Assembly: GCA_045837725.1 (NCBI GenBank)
Contig: JBEWZL010000202.1
Location: 372,001-436,000, forward strand
Reading direction: 5' to 3'
Source: Vermamoeba vermiformis
Lineage: Eukaryota > Tubulinea > Echinamoebida
Length of the DNA stretch: 64,000 nt
The translations under genes and the position numbers were made by a program. Below, one piece after another: positions 1 through 11,775 of this stretch; positions within the stretch are counted from its first letter, which is position 1; each line of letters begins with the position of its first letter. The notes beneath the pieces were generated by a model. That model was not told the DNA's origin. It worked only from the letters and a program-made list of their open reading frames with translations, and did no database searches.

Positions 1-878
1 TGTCAGATCGAGCTTCGCCCAAGAATGCCATAACTTACTCTCCATTTCTTGAGACTTATTGTGCTTCTATCTCGTCGGCATTGGATAAATAGACGATTTT
101 GTCGGCACTTTTATGCCAAAAAAACTATTCTTTGCTTCACACCGAAAGAATAGGATGAATCACAAGGTTCCTCTTCCAGGAACAAGGCCACACGTGACGA
201 CTGACCAATCAAAACAGAGTGCCTCCCGCCCAATTCTGAAGTTTGGAAAAGGAGCTGGCTGACGGCCCCACGATGTCCTCAAACTTGACAATAAGATAGA
301 TATCTTTGCCTCTGTTGCGCACATTTCATAAAATGCCTGTAACAGTTCAAATCAGCATAATGATAAATGGATTGCCTCGAAGAATGAGAAGCAAAGAGCA
401 CAAGCAAAGAGCAACTAAAATCATTAAAAAATAAATATTATGAATGTTTATTTATGATTTATTATTATTAATAATACATTATCGACGATAATATCTTTGA
501 TATAATTATTAATTTAGAAGCATCTATTTCGTGGCTGAGCGTGTGGTAAACGAAAAATCCGTCCGTTGTCCATTATTAATTAAATCATAATAATAATACG
601 CCTAAATATTCTGCTTACCTCTGTTAAATTACTTGTAATATTTACAACGCAGCATTGTAGTCATCGGCAGCACTTTTTCGATCACAAATCTGAAAATACA
701 AGAACCCTATTTTTGAGAGAAGAAGGATATGCGTTCTGTGATATTTCTTAATTTATGGGACTAGCATCGGGACGAAATATAAATTGAAAAAGCCTCGTTG
801 TCATTTTATTTTTTAAGACATGCAACAAGTAGGCAGCAAACCAACTAACGAAGAATATAAGTACAAGTCAGCCTTAAG
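1..878. other. Intergenic/unknown left edge
   Basis: AT-rich sequence with many short A/T runs and stops in all frames. I see no coding exon, RNA gene or mobile element. It probably holds the upstream region of the gene beginning at 879 and possibly the end of an unseen neighbour. A CACGTG hexamer lies at 191-196. Confidence 0.5.
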
Positions 879-1700
879 ATGAACCGCGATACTGTTTTGT
901 ATATGATCAAGAACTTTGTAGACATCAAATCACTTGTTACGGGTTGGATGTCAACGTGCAAGAAATTACGGCGAAAGCTTTTAGAACCAAGCTTCTACAT
1001 CAATGAAAAATTCGTCGAATTAAGAAAAAAATATCCTGTCGTTGATCTATATTTAAAAAGAGACAAAACAAAGCAACTCATCTTCAACCATCCGTTTAAA
1101 TTTTTGTTGGAATGCGAAGAGCTGGAAACAAACACCATTAACAACGCGTGCGAAATGTTAAGACGATTATTTCCGGCCTATGAACATGGCAGCTTGGCAG
1201 GAGTCGACTATTTGCTTCAGACCGCAGAAAGCCAAAAGTTCAAAATGGATGTCAGCGACAACTATGGCCTATTAGTTCCACCTCAATACGCGCAATTTTT
1301 CAGCTTATGTCGCGAATCAAACATCCATCAAGGCGGCCTCCAGTTCATCTTCCCCTCATTTCAACCCTATTGCTGGCGCTACCAAGTATGCGAAGGCCTA
1401 ATGAAATTCGCTAACTGGTCCGATTGCGGATCTGACGGTGCATCGTACTTCTTCTTAATATGCGATATTCATAGCCCTTGGTACGGTCGTCTCATCTACT
1501 ATACGTACCGCCGCGACGGCAATTTCCACGTGCTACCACAACACTGGTCGTTCAATGACTTTTTGCAGCTCCTCGTTGACAACGAACAAGCCACGAAAAT
1601 GCACGTGTTTGGCGCGGTGAAGGTAGAGACCGGCGATGATACTCGAGACATTATTCAACAACCAATCGGACACTTTTGGGAAGAACCATGGCACTTTTAA
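879..1700 (+). CDS. F-box-like protein with a possible SMI1/KNR4-like domain
   Basis: Single-exon frame of 273 codons with an ATG start. The first 50 residues (VLYMIKNFVDIKSL, then CKKLRRKLL) look like a degenerate F-box, close in style to the N-termini of the F-box/SPRY genes just downstream. Residues about 105-235 contain LLVPPQYAQFF followed by aromatic-rich strands, the general form of a SMI1/KNR4 domain, a fold common in bacterial immunity proteins and eukaryotic regulators. If both readings are right, it would be a substrate-recruiting subunit of an SCF ubiquitin ligase. The frame has normal codon use and no obvious intron. A TAA stop is followed by AATAAAAAC at about 1741, a plausible polyadenylation signal. 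The coding call is fairly secure; the domain names are tentative. Confidence 0.6.
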   Translation: MNRDTVLYMIKNFVDIKSLVTGWMSTCKKLRRKLLEPSFYINEKFVELRKKYPVVDLYLKRDKTKQLIFNHPFKFLLECEELETNTINNACEMLRRLFPAYEHGSLAGVDYLLQTAESQKFKMDVSDNYGLLVPPQYAQFFSLCRESNIHQGGLQFIFPSFQPYCWRYQVCEGLMKFANWSDCGSDGASYFFLICDIHSPWYGRLIYYTYRRDGNFHVLPQHWSFNDFLQLLVDNEQATKMHVFGAVKVETGDDTRDIIQQPIGHFWEEPWHF

Positions 1701-1790
1701 TCACGGCTACTACATGGTAGTGAGATCGTTATTAAAATTAAATAAAAACTTCCTTTAAAATTCGACTATTTAACGCACGTTTTTTAAATC

Positions 1791-3254
1791 TTACTCGTCT
1801 CTATCATTTGCAAATAATTCACTAAGTGACTCGACTTTTTCAACTCCGAATATATCATAGCTATTAACGTCGAATTTGAACGGCTTACTGCCAAAGTTGA
1901 ACTCGATGACTGCAATAATACAACGTCAGTCACTATGAAGTCTAATCAGCAAAGTTATTATTACAACGCACCTGCTTCTTGTCGTGCGGCAACGACCGGA
2001 TGAAGGCTGTCAATAGAAGTCCAAGTCCTGTTAAAACGGATTTCATGGTAACACTTTCCGTTGACCGTGAATGCAATCTTCTTCGTTGCGAAATTGATCA
2101 AGCAGCCAACCTTAAGTAGAGTTAGTCCTACAATGATGCAATTGAAAAGAGGACTGTACCGTTGCCGTGCTTGTTCTGTACAACCATGCCGGTCCGTACG
2201 CAACTCCTGACAATGAATGCTCAAAAACTCTGCGAAAAAGTTAAAATAACGTAAACCGATAAGTCATGATTTTGACTTACTTTCCATCATCTCCATGAAA
2301 ACCAAACCACATGCAATTGGCTGTCCATCCTATAGCTCTTTCGTTGATGATTTTTCCGCTAATAGATGCGTTAGTTGAAAATTATGACACGTGACCACGT
2401 GATCCTAAACACTTACTCTTCCGTTAGTCCAAAGTTGACAAAACCTCGATCATTCTGTTGTCCTGTGACTGTAATCTCGTAGTATCCGAGATGGTTACGA
2501 TATAAAGGTTTGAGTGGCCGTTCGGCAGCGACGGCGTTAGAAAAAAAAATTAAGGAAAAATAGTAGAGATTTAGTCCACCTTGGTTAACTATAATATTTC
2601 TTAGTAAGGATATTTTATAATCGCGCGAATATCCTTGGCAATGTTTGCTATCTGCTGTAATCTTGTTGGTCAAATAATCGATCTTCAATTGAATACCGTA
2701 GTCTGCCGGCTGCAAAGAGAATAAGTCAATAGTTATACAGCGCAAAGGCTATAATCAAATTTCCACTAACGTTCACTGAACGAATCTTTCATGAAAGGAT
2801 ACGACACCTACTTTCTCAGCAGGTTCCTGCAGTCTGTTGTTGCAATGCAAGCGACAAAGTTGTGCCCAGTCTACTTTAGTTTCAGGATTGATGTGCTCAT
2901 TTGCCTCGTAGTCATTGAAATAGACAGAGCGGTAAAGATCCGGCATTGGATTGCAGACGAGATATTGCTGATACCTTTTACTCGTGCTTCCAAATCTACA
3001 AATTAGAGAGTAAAAATTACAGACCATTTCCTGAGGTGCGTACGAGCTGTCCCATTAAAGGTGGAATAAAATTATTTTAATTAATTTTAATTGATTTTAC
3101 CGAGTCAAGTTAACTAAAATAAGTGCGACTCGCGAAACGAACTAACAGCATTACGTACCTCATTAGAGATTTAATATCCAAGCGCCTGCCAATTTCCAAA
3201 ATTACATCCAAAGGAACAAAGTCTACAGAGCTCAGAATTGGTTGTAACTCCATC
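1791..3254 (-). CDS. F-box/SPRY-domain protein, tandem copy 1
   Basis: Multi-exon gene. The first exon (ATG at 3254) encodes VPLDVILEIGRRLDIKSLMR, an F-box core, and ends at a GTACGT donor. The next exon has FGSTSKRYQQYL and continues into a cysteine/histidine-containing segment. Later exons carry SPRY hallmarks: AAERPLKPL, GYYEITVTG, VNFGLTEE, then GCLINF..KKIAFTVNG and the closing strand FNFGSKPFKFD before the TAA at 1791. By family knowledge it would be a substrate adaptor of an SCF ubiquitin ligase, with SPRY binding the target. It is one of three head-to-tail paralogues with the same exon order. The join into the AAERPL exon shows no clear acceptor AG here, unlike the two sister genes, so that splice site is uncertain. 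Confidence 0.72.
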
Positions 3255-3496
3255 GTTTAACTCCTTTTATGGTCTGATAGGTGCTAAATTTCTTTTTATT
3301 TAGCTTTCTATTCTGTATCACGGTAAAGAATTAAAAACAAATTTTTCTTATTCTTCATTAAACAAAGAATACTTTACCCCACGATTCGGTACTAAATGTG
3401 CTCAATAATCTAGTATCTTCGATTTGAATGCCATTTATTAATTGATTGAACAACGGTATTAAATTCTTGATCTGTACAAGTGTCAATAATTCACAT

Positions 3497-3817
3497 TTAA
3501 TCCTCAGTATTGTAATGTGTTTCGTTGCCAAACAATGCTCGAGTTTGTGCACTAATAGCCCAATGCCCGGCTTCAGCCACGCTTCGCTTTTCTCCGTTCT
3601 TGCCTTTGGTAGTTGCAGTGTGTCGTTTGCTCGGATGATAATAGCACGACACTACTTGACCTTTATATGACCCCCATTGGCCGTCCAGCGAAGACAAGTA
3701 CCACGCTCCTGGATGCGGCTGCGACGTAACGACGGATCCTGCGCCCAAATTGTCGATGAATGCTTGACCGAGCTCAGCTACGAGCTCAGCTACGACTGGT
3801 AATGCTTGTTTCGCCAT
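3497..3817 (-). CDS. Lactococcin-972-like small protein
   Basis: Intronless frame of 106 codons, taking the ATG at 3817; an in-frame ATG further upstream would add about 25 residues. The C-terminal 60 residues read DGQWG..KGQVVSCYYHPSKRHTAT..AGHWA..A..GNETHYN. This matches, from memory, the lactococcin-972 family: EG-W-YG, SNYHH-SK-HSAT, an AG-WA motif and a terminal aromatic/Asn strand. That family consists of secreted bacterial bacteriocins. Here the N-terminal 40 residues are not an evident signal peptide. A 12-bp tandem duplication encodes the local repeat VAELVAEL. It lies between two F-box/SPRY genes on the same strand. Bacterial origin by horizontal transfer is inferred; the function in this host is unknown. 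Confidence 0.6.
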   Translation of the reverse strand: MAKQALPVVAELVAELGQAFIDNLGAGSVVTSQPHPGAWYLSSLDGQWGSYKGQVVSCYYHPSKRHTATTKGKNGEKRSVAEAGHWAISAQTRALFGNETHYNTED

Positions 3818-4032
3818 TATTGAACTTTGGGTGTTGTTGCTTCTTCTCTCGGGGTTGCTAAAAGAATAGCGATCCTCAAAGCAGACAGGCAAAAGAATTT
3901 ATTTGTTACGAAATTTCCATGTTGTTGATAAAGAATACAACGAACTTTCTAATAAAGAATTAAAAAATGGCCATTATGTTGAATTGAACAATCTGACGTA
4001 CCAAGTTTACGCACCATTCACCTCTGAGGCAT

Positions 4033-5522
4033 CTACTCGTCCGTCGCCAGCACTCCGATTGAATCCACTGCGTCGGATCTGAACAGATCGTATTGTTTCA
4101 AATCGTATTTGAACGGCTGACTACCAAAATTACACTCGATAACTAACGATATTTTAATTGAATTGCAGAACTAATGGCACGGTCAATCCTAACGTACCAA
4201 CATTTTCTCTGGTTCCAACTACTGGGTGTAGTCTACGAACTAGATCTGCGGACAAATTCAACTTAAGTTCATCGTAGCATTGACCGTTGACTGTGAACGC
4301 GATTCTGTTGTTCGTGAAGTTGATCAGGCACCCAACCTCCAGAGGCATTAGTTATCGCTGTGTACCAATGAACTGGCTTACCGTAGCTTTGTGTCGCAGT
4401 TGTAACCACCTTGGACCGTATTTACGTCCCGCTGAATACACTACAGGATCATAAATGCTGCAAATAAAGCAACAGATGAGCTATTATCAAAGATACTATT
4501 GCTTACTCTCCGTCGTCTCCGTGATAGCCGATCCACGTGTGCTTGGCAGTCCAGCCAATCGCTTGGCCCTTCAGTACAATTCCACTAAAATAAATTATTA
4601 TTCGGTGCTATAGTGCGTAAAGAACATTCAGCACTTACTCTTCGGTAAGTCCGATGTGAGCATAGCCCTCGTTATCGAAATCTGCTGTGACTGTAATCTC
4701 AAAGTAGCCTATGGTACCGCCACGAAACAATGGTCTTAAAGGAAGTTCAGCTGCTACAGTGTAATCAGCAGTTAAAGAAAAAAATTTGGTGGATCTCCAC
4801 CTGTAGGCGAGAGAACCAACCACGATAAGAGTGGCCAGTAAATGATACGTAATATGCAAAAACATTTCTTGAAAAGGATATCATAATCTCGCTGGTATCG
4901 CCTCGACCGTAGTGGTTCTCGTAAGTCACCTTGTTGGTCAAATAATCGATGGCAAAGTTAAGACTAGAAGTCGAAACCTGTCCCATCGGAAGTGAGTTAT
5001 ATACCGTGTAAAGCAATATATTCGACCGTTCAGTGAACGCCCGGTTCACTGAAAGCATCTACTGCAGTAAGTACTCACGTGTTCGTAACTAGGCTCTTTA
5101 AATCGGTTATAGCAATGCGTTCGACAAAGTTGCCAATCGACATTGGAATCGTTGATGCGTTTGTGATTGCCATATTGATTAGAATAAATAGCGCGGCAAA
5201 GGTCGTTGTTTTGGTGATCCAGTAACTTTCGGTAGTTCTTGTTAGTGCTTGCAAACCTAATTTATAAAATTACCCACTGATGCAAGATCGGCTTGTCTAG
5301 TGGACAGCGTGTTCACAAAACGACAAGAAGCCAACTAAAATTTAAATCGATTTTTATAAATTTAAATTTGGTCTAAATCCTCAACGAGAGTCAAATTAAT
5401 TAATAATGAAGAAATATTATTGATACAATTGTTTACCTCGTAATTGATTTGATATCCAAGCGTTTTCCAATCTCTACCAGTACATTCAAAGGAACTGCTT
5501 CCAAAGCGCTACACGCTTCCAT
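4033..5522 (-). CDS. F-box/SPRY-domain protein, tandem copy 2
   Basis: Second copy of the array. The first exon begins ATG at 5522 and encodes VPLNVLVEIGKRLDIKSITR, then a GTAAAC donor. Internal exons have FASTNKNYRKLL, IDYLTNKVTYENHYG and the SPRY segment YTVAAELPLRPLF, GYFEITV, AHIGLTEE, IGWTAKHTWIGYHGDDGE. The final exons contain VGCLINF..RIAFTVNGQ, LHPVVGTRENVGT and ECNFGSQPFKYD before a TAG at 4033. Gene order and introns match copies 1 and 3, so the three arose by unequal duplication. The predicted role is ubiquitin-ligase substrate recognition, as for the other copies. Confidence 0.75.
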
Positions 5523-5660
5523 CCGTTAAACTTCTTGGTTTAATAAATTATGCTCTATAGTAGTCAGTCTTGAGAAAAATTAATTTTTACTTATTTTGTC
5601 GATTCAGAAAATTTGTACGAAATAATTAAAAAATTCAGTAACAAAAAGGACAACATTTTA

Positions 5661-6909
5661 TCATTGGCTAACGCGGAGGAGACGACCATTTCGTTTGTTC
5701 AAGTCGAATTTGAACGGCTGACTGCCAAAGTTAAACTCGATGACTGCAACAAAGAATGTAAATTTCATTCCTCCTGCATCGGTATTAACCTTTATCCTCG
5801 GATAACGTACCAGAATTTTCTCTTGTTCCGATGACTGGATGAAGTCTACGAACCAGATCCGCAGACAAGCCGAAGTTAAGTGCGTTGTAGCACTGCCCGT
5901 TAACTGTAAATGCAATCTTCGCGGTAGTGAAGTCGAGTAAACAGCCAACCTAACACGTTCAATTAGTATTCGCTCAATTAACGAACTGCAGATGAAATGT
6001 CCGTAGCATACAGTAACTTTGGACTGCAAGTATAGCCATTGTGGACCGTATGAAGTCCCACTGAATGAATGCGTTTTTGAATCAAAAGCCCTGATTAGTA
6101 AGTTTTGTTAGTCGTCGCAATTCTAGACTAGGAAATTTCCGCAAAGGTAAGCTCGATCGACCGCCGCTTGTGCTCACCTCCCATCGTCACCATGATAACC
6201 GATCCACATATGGTCGGCGTGCCAACCAACAGCTCGGGAATTCACAGCTATTCCGCTAAAGTAACTGTTAAATACTGCTATGGCAAGTGAATCACGTGAT
6301 CAGAAAGACGTACTTCTCGCTGAGACCAAAATTGACGTAGCCTCCGTTATCTTCCGCCGCGGTGACTGTAATCTCGTAGTAGCCTACAGTGCCGTCACAA
6401 AACAACGGTAGCAACGGAAATTCAGCTGCTATGGTGTATTCAAAGTTAAGGAAAATAAAGTTGGATCCGAGACATAGATTTGAGCTTAATGTAATCAAGT
6501 ATAAATAAATATTAAACGCTAAAATGATATTCTATAGTCTGTTCCTCGGCCAAGTTGGGTATAATAAGTCACCTTATTGGTGAGGTAATCGATGGTCAGC
6601 TCACCAATCTTCGAAGGAGAAACCTTCCAGAACGGTTAGCTTAAGGCCAATTAAAAGTGTGTATTCAGTGAACGGCGTATTCAGTGAACGAAAGTTTAAG
6701 TTTAACTTACGTCTTCTAGTGACGGCTCCTTTAATCGGTTGTAACAATGGGCACGACAAAGCTGAGCCCAATTAACTTTTAAATCATCGTTGATGTGTTT
6801 GTTGCTGTCATATTGATAAAAATAGATGGTGCGGTAAAGGTCTGTGTTCTGTGGGTTGCTGATCAAGAACTTTCTGTAATTCTTCGCAGTACCTCCGAAC
6901 CTAAAAAAA

Positions 6910-6940
<31 letters not shown>

Positions 6941-7174
6941 GAAATATCTCTAGTAATGATATTTAATGGCTCTAAACAAAACATGTTTGGTTTTGGAATT
7001 GAATTCTGAATTACGCAAAAATCCAAAGTTCGGTCACTAATGATGCCACTATATTTCTGCGGTGTAAATATGGATTACTTACCTCGTTATTGATTTAATA
7101 TCCAAGTGCTTGCCTATTTCAGAAATTACATCTAAAGGGACGGCTTCAAGCGAAGTACGTGATTGTATTTCCAT
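5661..7174 (-). CDS. F-box/SPRY-domain protein, tandem copy 3
   Basis: Third copy. ATG at 7174 opens an exon encoding VPLDVISEIGKHLDIKSITR with a GTAAGT donor. Next comes an exon with FGGTAKNYRKFL and DTDLYRTIYFYQ-like sequence, a large intron containing an ATT microsatellite, and SPRY exons with YTIAAEFPLLPLF, GYYEITVTA, YVNFGLSEK, VGCLLDFTTAKIAFTVNG and EFNFGSQPFKFDL, ending at a TGA at 5661. It is closest to copy 2. Segments of the terminal exon (FNFGSxPFKF) are nearly identical among the copies, suggesting recent divergence or gene conversion. Confidence 0.74.
6909..6940. repeat. (ATT)n microsatellite
   Basis: About ten uninterrupted ATT units within an intron of F-box/SPRY copy 3. A simple sequence repeat with no coding role. 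Confidence 0.9.
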
Positions 7175-7360
7175 TCCTTCAAGCTGCTTTCTTGGTTTAA
7201 TCTGTTTGTAAATAAAATTTACCAGTGTGGCCTTGCTTTAAAGCGAATAGAAAATTGAGGCCAGTCGTCCGCAATTTCATCTGAACACAAACACGCCTCG
7301 CATACTTTTGCGAACGACAAATACAGTAATTTTGGCTTCTTTAGAACGGAACAAATACAA

Positions 7361-9558
7361 ATGAGTCGTAAAGCTGTATTGCCAGACATAGTATGCTTCA
7401 TTTCAAGAGATCAAAACAAATCTAGCATTACCCAAATTGCTCCCTTATATTTATCGCCGAAATATTATTTTTAATTATTGTCTGTAGGATACATCTCAAC
7501 CTGACGTGTTTGAAACGGATGTAGGCGTTGACGAGACTCCACAACAAACTTCAGTTGCTGACGAATTTAAAAAGGTAATTAAATCAGAAATAATCGTTAT
7601 TAGTATATTCTATTAATTAGGCACGCAGCTTGTCATTAATTGTGTTGATATGATTTAATAATCAATTTTGATATTTTTCAGCGAGATCACGAGGGCAACA
7701 AAGAAGGACCAATTGACAATTCTAGCGTTAAATTGAACCAAGCATTTGAGAAATTTAATGGCAAAAAATTCGAAGTTGGAGCAAAAGGTAAATTATCGCT
7801 GGATCAAAAAAAAGATTATTAATATTATTAAATTTCAATTAATGACAATCAGCTTGTATATAATTTGCTAAAATTGATATATTTACAATCATTTTATCCG
7901 AAATTAATTGAAGCTTCAATTTAATTTGGAACTAACCGAGGTCTAAATTTCTTTGGTTAGATGCGTATGGCCGATTAGCGCGTCGCTCAGAATATGAAAT
8001 ACTTGCAAAGAACAATAAACTCAAAGCAGTCGATGGGGAGCCAGAAGAAACGCCGTTCCAAAAATATCAACGATTGCAAGTCGAAGTCAGCCACTTAGTC
8101 AAAGAAATTAATGACCTCGCTGTCATCGAAGAAAACGTACGCTTATATTTATTTATTTATATTATAACCATAGTATTATATTTGCAATAGAAGTATTTGC
8201 AAATTCTTTTTTTGGTCGGATCTAATCGTTCTATTTCGTTTTCTGTCTACGATGAAAACTAAAACTAATTATTTCCTTTTTTAGAAAAAGAAGCAAAATC
8301 CAACAGTCGCGTTCAGTGCCTACGACGATATCGACTTAAAAGAAGTGACCGATAAATTGCAAGGCCTGCAAGGACAACTGAACGAGTTACAATCGAAAGA
8401 AAGTGCACAATTATTTATCAATCCCAATTACGAGCTCGAAAAAACATTGAAAGTCAAATCTCAAGACGAAATTACCAAAAAAATTTTGCACCAAGTCAGA
8501 AACGCATCCGCTACTGAGACCAAACAAACTTCTAGCACCTCTAGTGATAAAAGCGTAAGTATATATTATGTCTTCTATGGACTAACGCTATTTTCTACAA
8601 TTTCTTTTGCCTAAACTTTAACAAACTGGATCCAAATCCGGATCGTTACAAATTCTTTTGTCTTTCTTCGTTAGTTTGTTTTATATCGTGTACTTATATC
8701 ACTTATTGCATAGGTTGTATATGAACTGTATTATTCGCCCGAGCAAACCAAGCAAGAACAGCTCGCGAAGATTGCTGAAATGGAGAAGAGAATTCATCAA
8801 GTAGAAAGTTTATTGGGCAATAAAGTCATTATGGTAAGTCTACTCGAGACCCAGTCGTTATTGCCAAATTATGAAATAACCACGTGACTTTCAATCAGCC
8901 CGGCAACTCTGCCGAAGACATCGTGTCAGTGGTCTTGGATCTCAAACGCAAATTGTCACTGCTCAGCGACGATAGCTTTAGCAACATTAGCACGAAGGCA
9001 CAAGCTGCTTCAAAAGAATTAGACGTTGTGTTGCAAAAACAGAACAGCGCATCTGCTGTCAGTTCGGACGATCTCAAAAAGGTAAAAAATCCTCCTCACA
9101 AACACTATTAATAACAACACTTGCACCTTATTATCATGGTTATTATACAATAGTGTCTATAGTTAATTATAATCGATTTTAATGAATTTTGTGTTGCAGA
9201 TCAACGAGCTTCATTCGCTGGTTTCAGGAGTCGATGCAGCCATTGAAGAATTGCCTATTATAGTCAATAGATTGACTGCATTGAAAACTTTGCACGAAGA
9301 AAGTGCAGTTATTAATCAGAACTTGCAGCGAGTGGATCAAGAACAGTTCGAGATCTCAAACTTGCTCAAGGCTCATAACACAACTCTTGCTCAAGTATGT
9401 AATGATATTTCTGTATTAATTATATAGATTATATCTAATGTTGCTATTTATAGGTCGAAGAGAACTTTGCCAAAAACATGACAACGATCCAAAACAATTT
9501 TAATTTGATTGACAAACGAATTGCTGATTTGCAAGCTAAGATGGAAAAGCTGAAATAA
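7361..9558 (+). CDS. DCTN2: Dynactin subunit 2 (dynamitin, p50)
   Basis: Multi-exon gene. A short first exon (MSRKAVLPDI) at 7361-7390 ends at GTATGC and joins the exon at 7488 (DTSQPDVFETDVG), matching the conserved dynamitin N-terminus (LPGI..EPDVYET). Next come EFKKRDHEGNKEG, ARRSEYEILA and ETPFQKYQRLQ, the last almost identical to the animal ETPQQKYQRLL motif, followed by long heptad-rich coiled-coil exons to the TAA at 9556-9558. Dynamitin bridges the dynactin shoulder and Arp1 filament, so it supports dynein-driven transport and mitosis. At roughly 400 residues its length agrees with the family. The 5' end is assigned from the conserved N-terminal motif. Confidence 0.88.
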
Positions 9559-9710
9559 TAATATTATTAATTCCATTAAAATATTGTACTCGATGTCGTA
9601 AGAGACATAAAGCTTCGATCCTTGATCTCCTTTTCGAATCCGTTACGTCTCAACACGCAGTTGCTTTTTTGAAATTTATTGAAGCAACAATATTACTATT
9701 TTGTTATAGC

Positions 9711-11428
9711 TTATTTATCTTGAGGTTTGTCGCTTGCTTTTTCTTTCTTCGCATCTCCTTCGCTCTTCTTCAGTTCCCTGAATCCGTTGAATTGTCTCTG
9801 GAAACTTCTAGCAACATCTTCAACGTCATCTATACTATCACCTTCAACATTGACTTTAACTCTGTATCCTGCATTAGCATCCATCGTCGGGTACGATCCA
9901 ATGCGGCAGTCAGGGAATTTATTTTGAATGTTTGTCAAGAACTCGGCAATTTCTGCGGGCAAAAAATATTCGTTAATAACGCTGTTATTTACATCGAGCA
10001 TTATTTTAGCGTTTACGTACCTCCTTCAGGGAAGTTAGTGTAGACAACTGCACGAGCCTTCTGAGGCAAAACAGGGAACAACGTGCCACTGTTGTTTAAC
10101 ATTTGCTATAATAGGGTCATATTAGTATATTGCTCGTTAGTACGCGATTAAGTGGAATGCTAAATCTGGGGCAGACAATTGGAAAAATGATCGATTGACA
10201 CGTGTCACTTTTGACACATAGAACGATTGTCTAAATTAAGAAATAGAGACAACAGTGGTATACCTTGAACATAGACGGCACTCCTGGGAAAATATACACG
10301 TTTTCGATGTTGACGAGTGGCACCCAAGACTTCGGATCGAAGGGATAGGTGACGTTGGACTTAGCTGGGATCAACGCCATTCGTTTGCGAGCCTCATTCA
10401 ATTCCTCCTTACTGTTGTATATACATCGTATTAATGCGTATATTCCTTAGTATAAGAGCTCTGCACGACGTACCGTTGAGCATAAAATTCTTTCATTTTT
10501 TCTAATGTTTGTTCGTGGAACTCCAATTCACGTCCAAATGCCTTAGCGACGGCCTATTATTCACATTAGATCTATTGTTCGTATATTCGATGATAGTTAA
10601 CATCAAGCAAATTCATTCAGTGAACGAGCGGATCTCGAATGTTTTCAACCACGTATTTCACGTGACTGTAATTATAATACTTACTGGGTACGTGATATCA
10701 TCGTGAGTGGGGCCTAAAAATATAGCATTAATAATGGAATGCGTAAGTTATGCATTTGAAATTGAGTAAAAATTGTTTCACGGATGGTGCGCTTGATCCG
10801 CATGAACTTACCAATGCCTCCAGATGTAAATACAAACTCGTGATTAGGTGATAACTTCTTAATACTTTCAACAATAACATCCTCCTACGTACAAAGAATA
10901 ATTAGAATTTTACCGGTAATATCTGGAGGTTCTTCTAATGCAAATAATCAGCCAATATTATGTAAATATTATTCACGTAATATTATTTGGTATTTTCATA
11001 TCTAATACGAGTTTAGTGTCGTAGTCCCGCGTGACTTCACAAGATCAAAAATGAAAAAATTGTAAATAAATTACTTCAAATTACCAAGGCATTTAAAATA
11101 TTATAGAATATTGGCTTAGCCGTTATGTATTAATTGTATAAATACTGACCTTGTCAGGGACGATCTCTACTTTATCAAACTCGATCCCTCTTGCGAACAA
11201 AAACTTTGCTAGTTCAGTCGTATTTACATCAGCAACTGTTCCGTTCAATATTTCGTCTCCTATAATAAGCGCCGCTGCTCTTGGTCGCTTTACGCTGGCG
11301 TACTTTCTTGACGCAGATTTGGTCACGAACAAGGCTGACAATAGATCTGTCTTGTTTGATTTCTTAGTGGAAGCCACAATCTTCTTAGCAACAGAAGAGC
11401 TCGATCCTTTAGTGAATAATCGATACAT
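9711..11428 (-). CDS. Mitochondrial CinA/MoCF-biosynthesis-like protein
   Basis: Start ATG at 11428 (MYRLFTKGSSSSVAKKI). The first 45 residues are Ser/Lys-rich without acidic residues, typical of a mitochondrial presequence. The catalytic-type domain begins at RPRAAALIIGDEILNGTVAD..T and continues FTSGGIGPTHDD, the molybdopterin-binding (MoCF_biosynth) signature shared by CinA N-termini, MoeA and the N-terminal half of metazoan FAD synthase. C-terminal exons have NVYIFPGVPSMF and KFPDCRIGSYP, then an extra acidic/Lys tail to the TAA at 9711. There is no PAPS-reductase-like FAD synthase half, so it is a stand-alone domain as in several protists and fungi. A role in nucleotide or cofactor housekeeping is plausible but unproven. 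Confidence 0.75.
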
Positions 11429-11775
11429 TGTGGTTGTTGGTGTTGGTGTACGATCGCACAAAAAATAAAATAATCTGGCGAAATGCGGACGATTCGCTTG
11501 CTTGTTTATGGTACCTACCTTCTAAACACTATATTCAATAATCATAACCTGACACACACCAATCAGTGATTGTTGTGCACAGGAAAATTTATTAGATCGT
11601 GATCTGAAATACGAGAATTCTACTGCTTACAAGGCCATTAGTTAGGTGTCGAACCTTATCATTATTTATCAATGATTCAGGTGTTCACAAAGCAGCACTC
11701 CGGTGAGTATTAAAATTGGAGAAACAAAAAAATCAGGTTGTTTTTTTCGACGAAGAGCGAGCAACAAGCCACACA

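Noticed and set aside
7219-7401. Minus-strand 60-codon frame upstream of the F-box/SPRY array
   Set aside because: It overlaps the supported first exon of dynamitin on the other strand and has no family resemblance.
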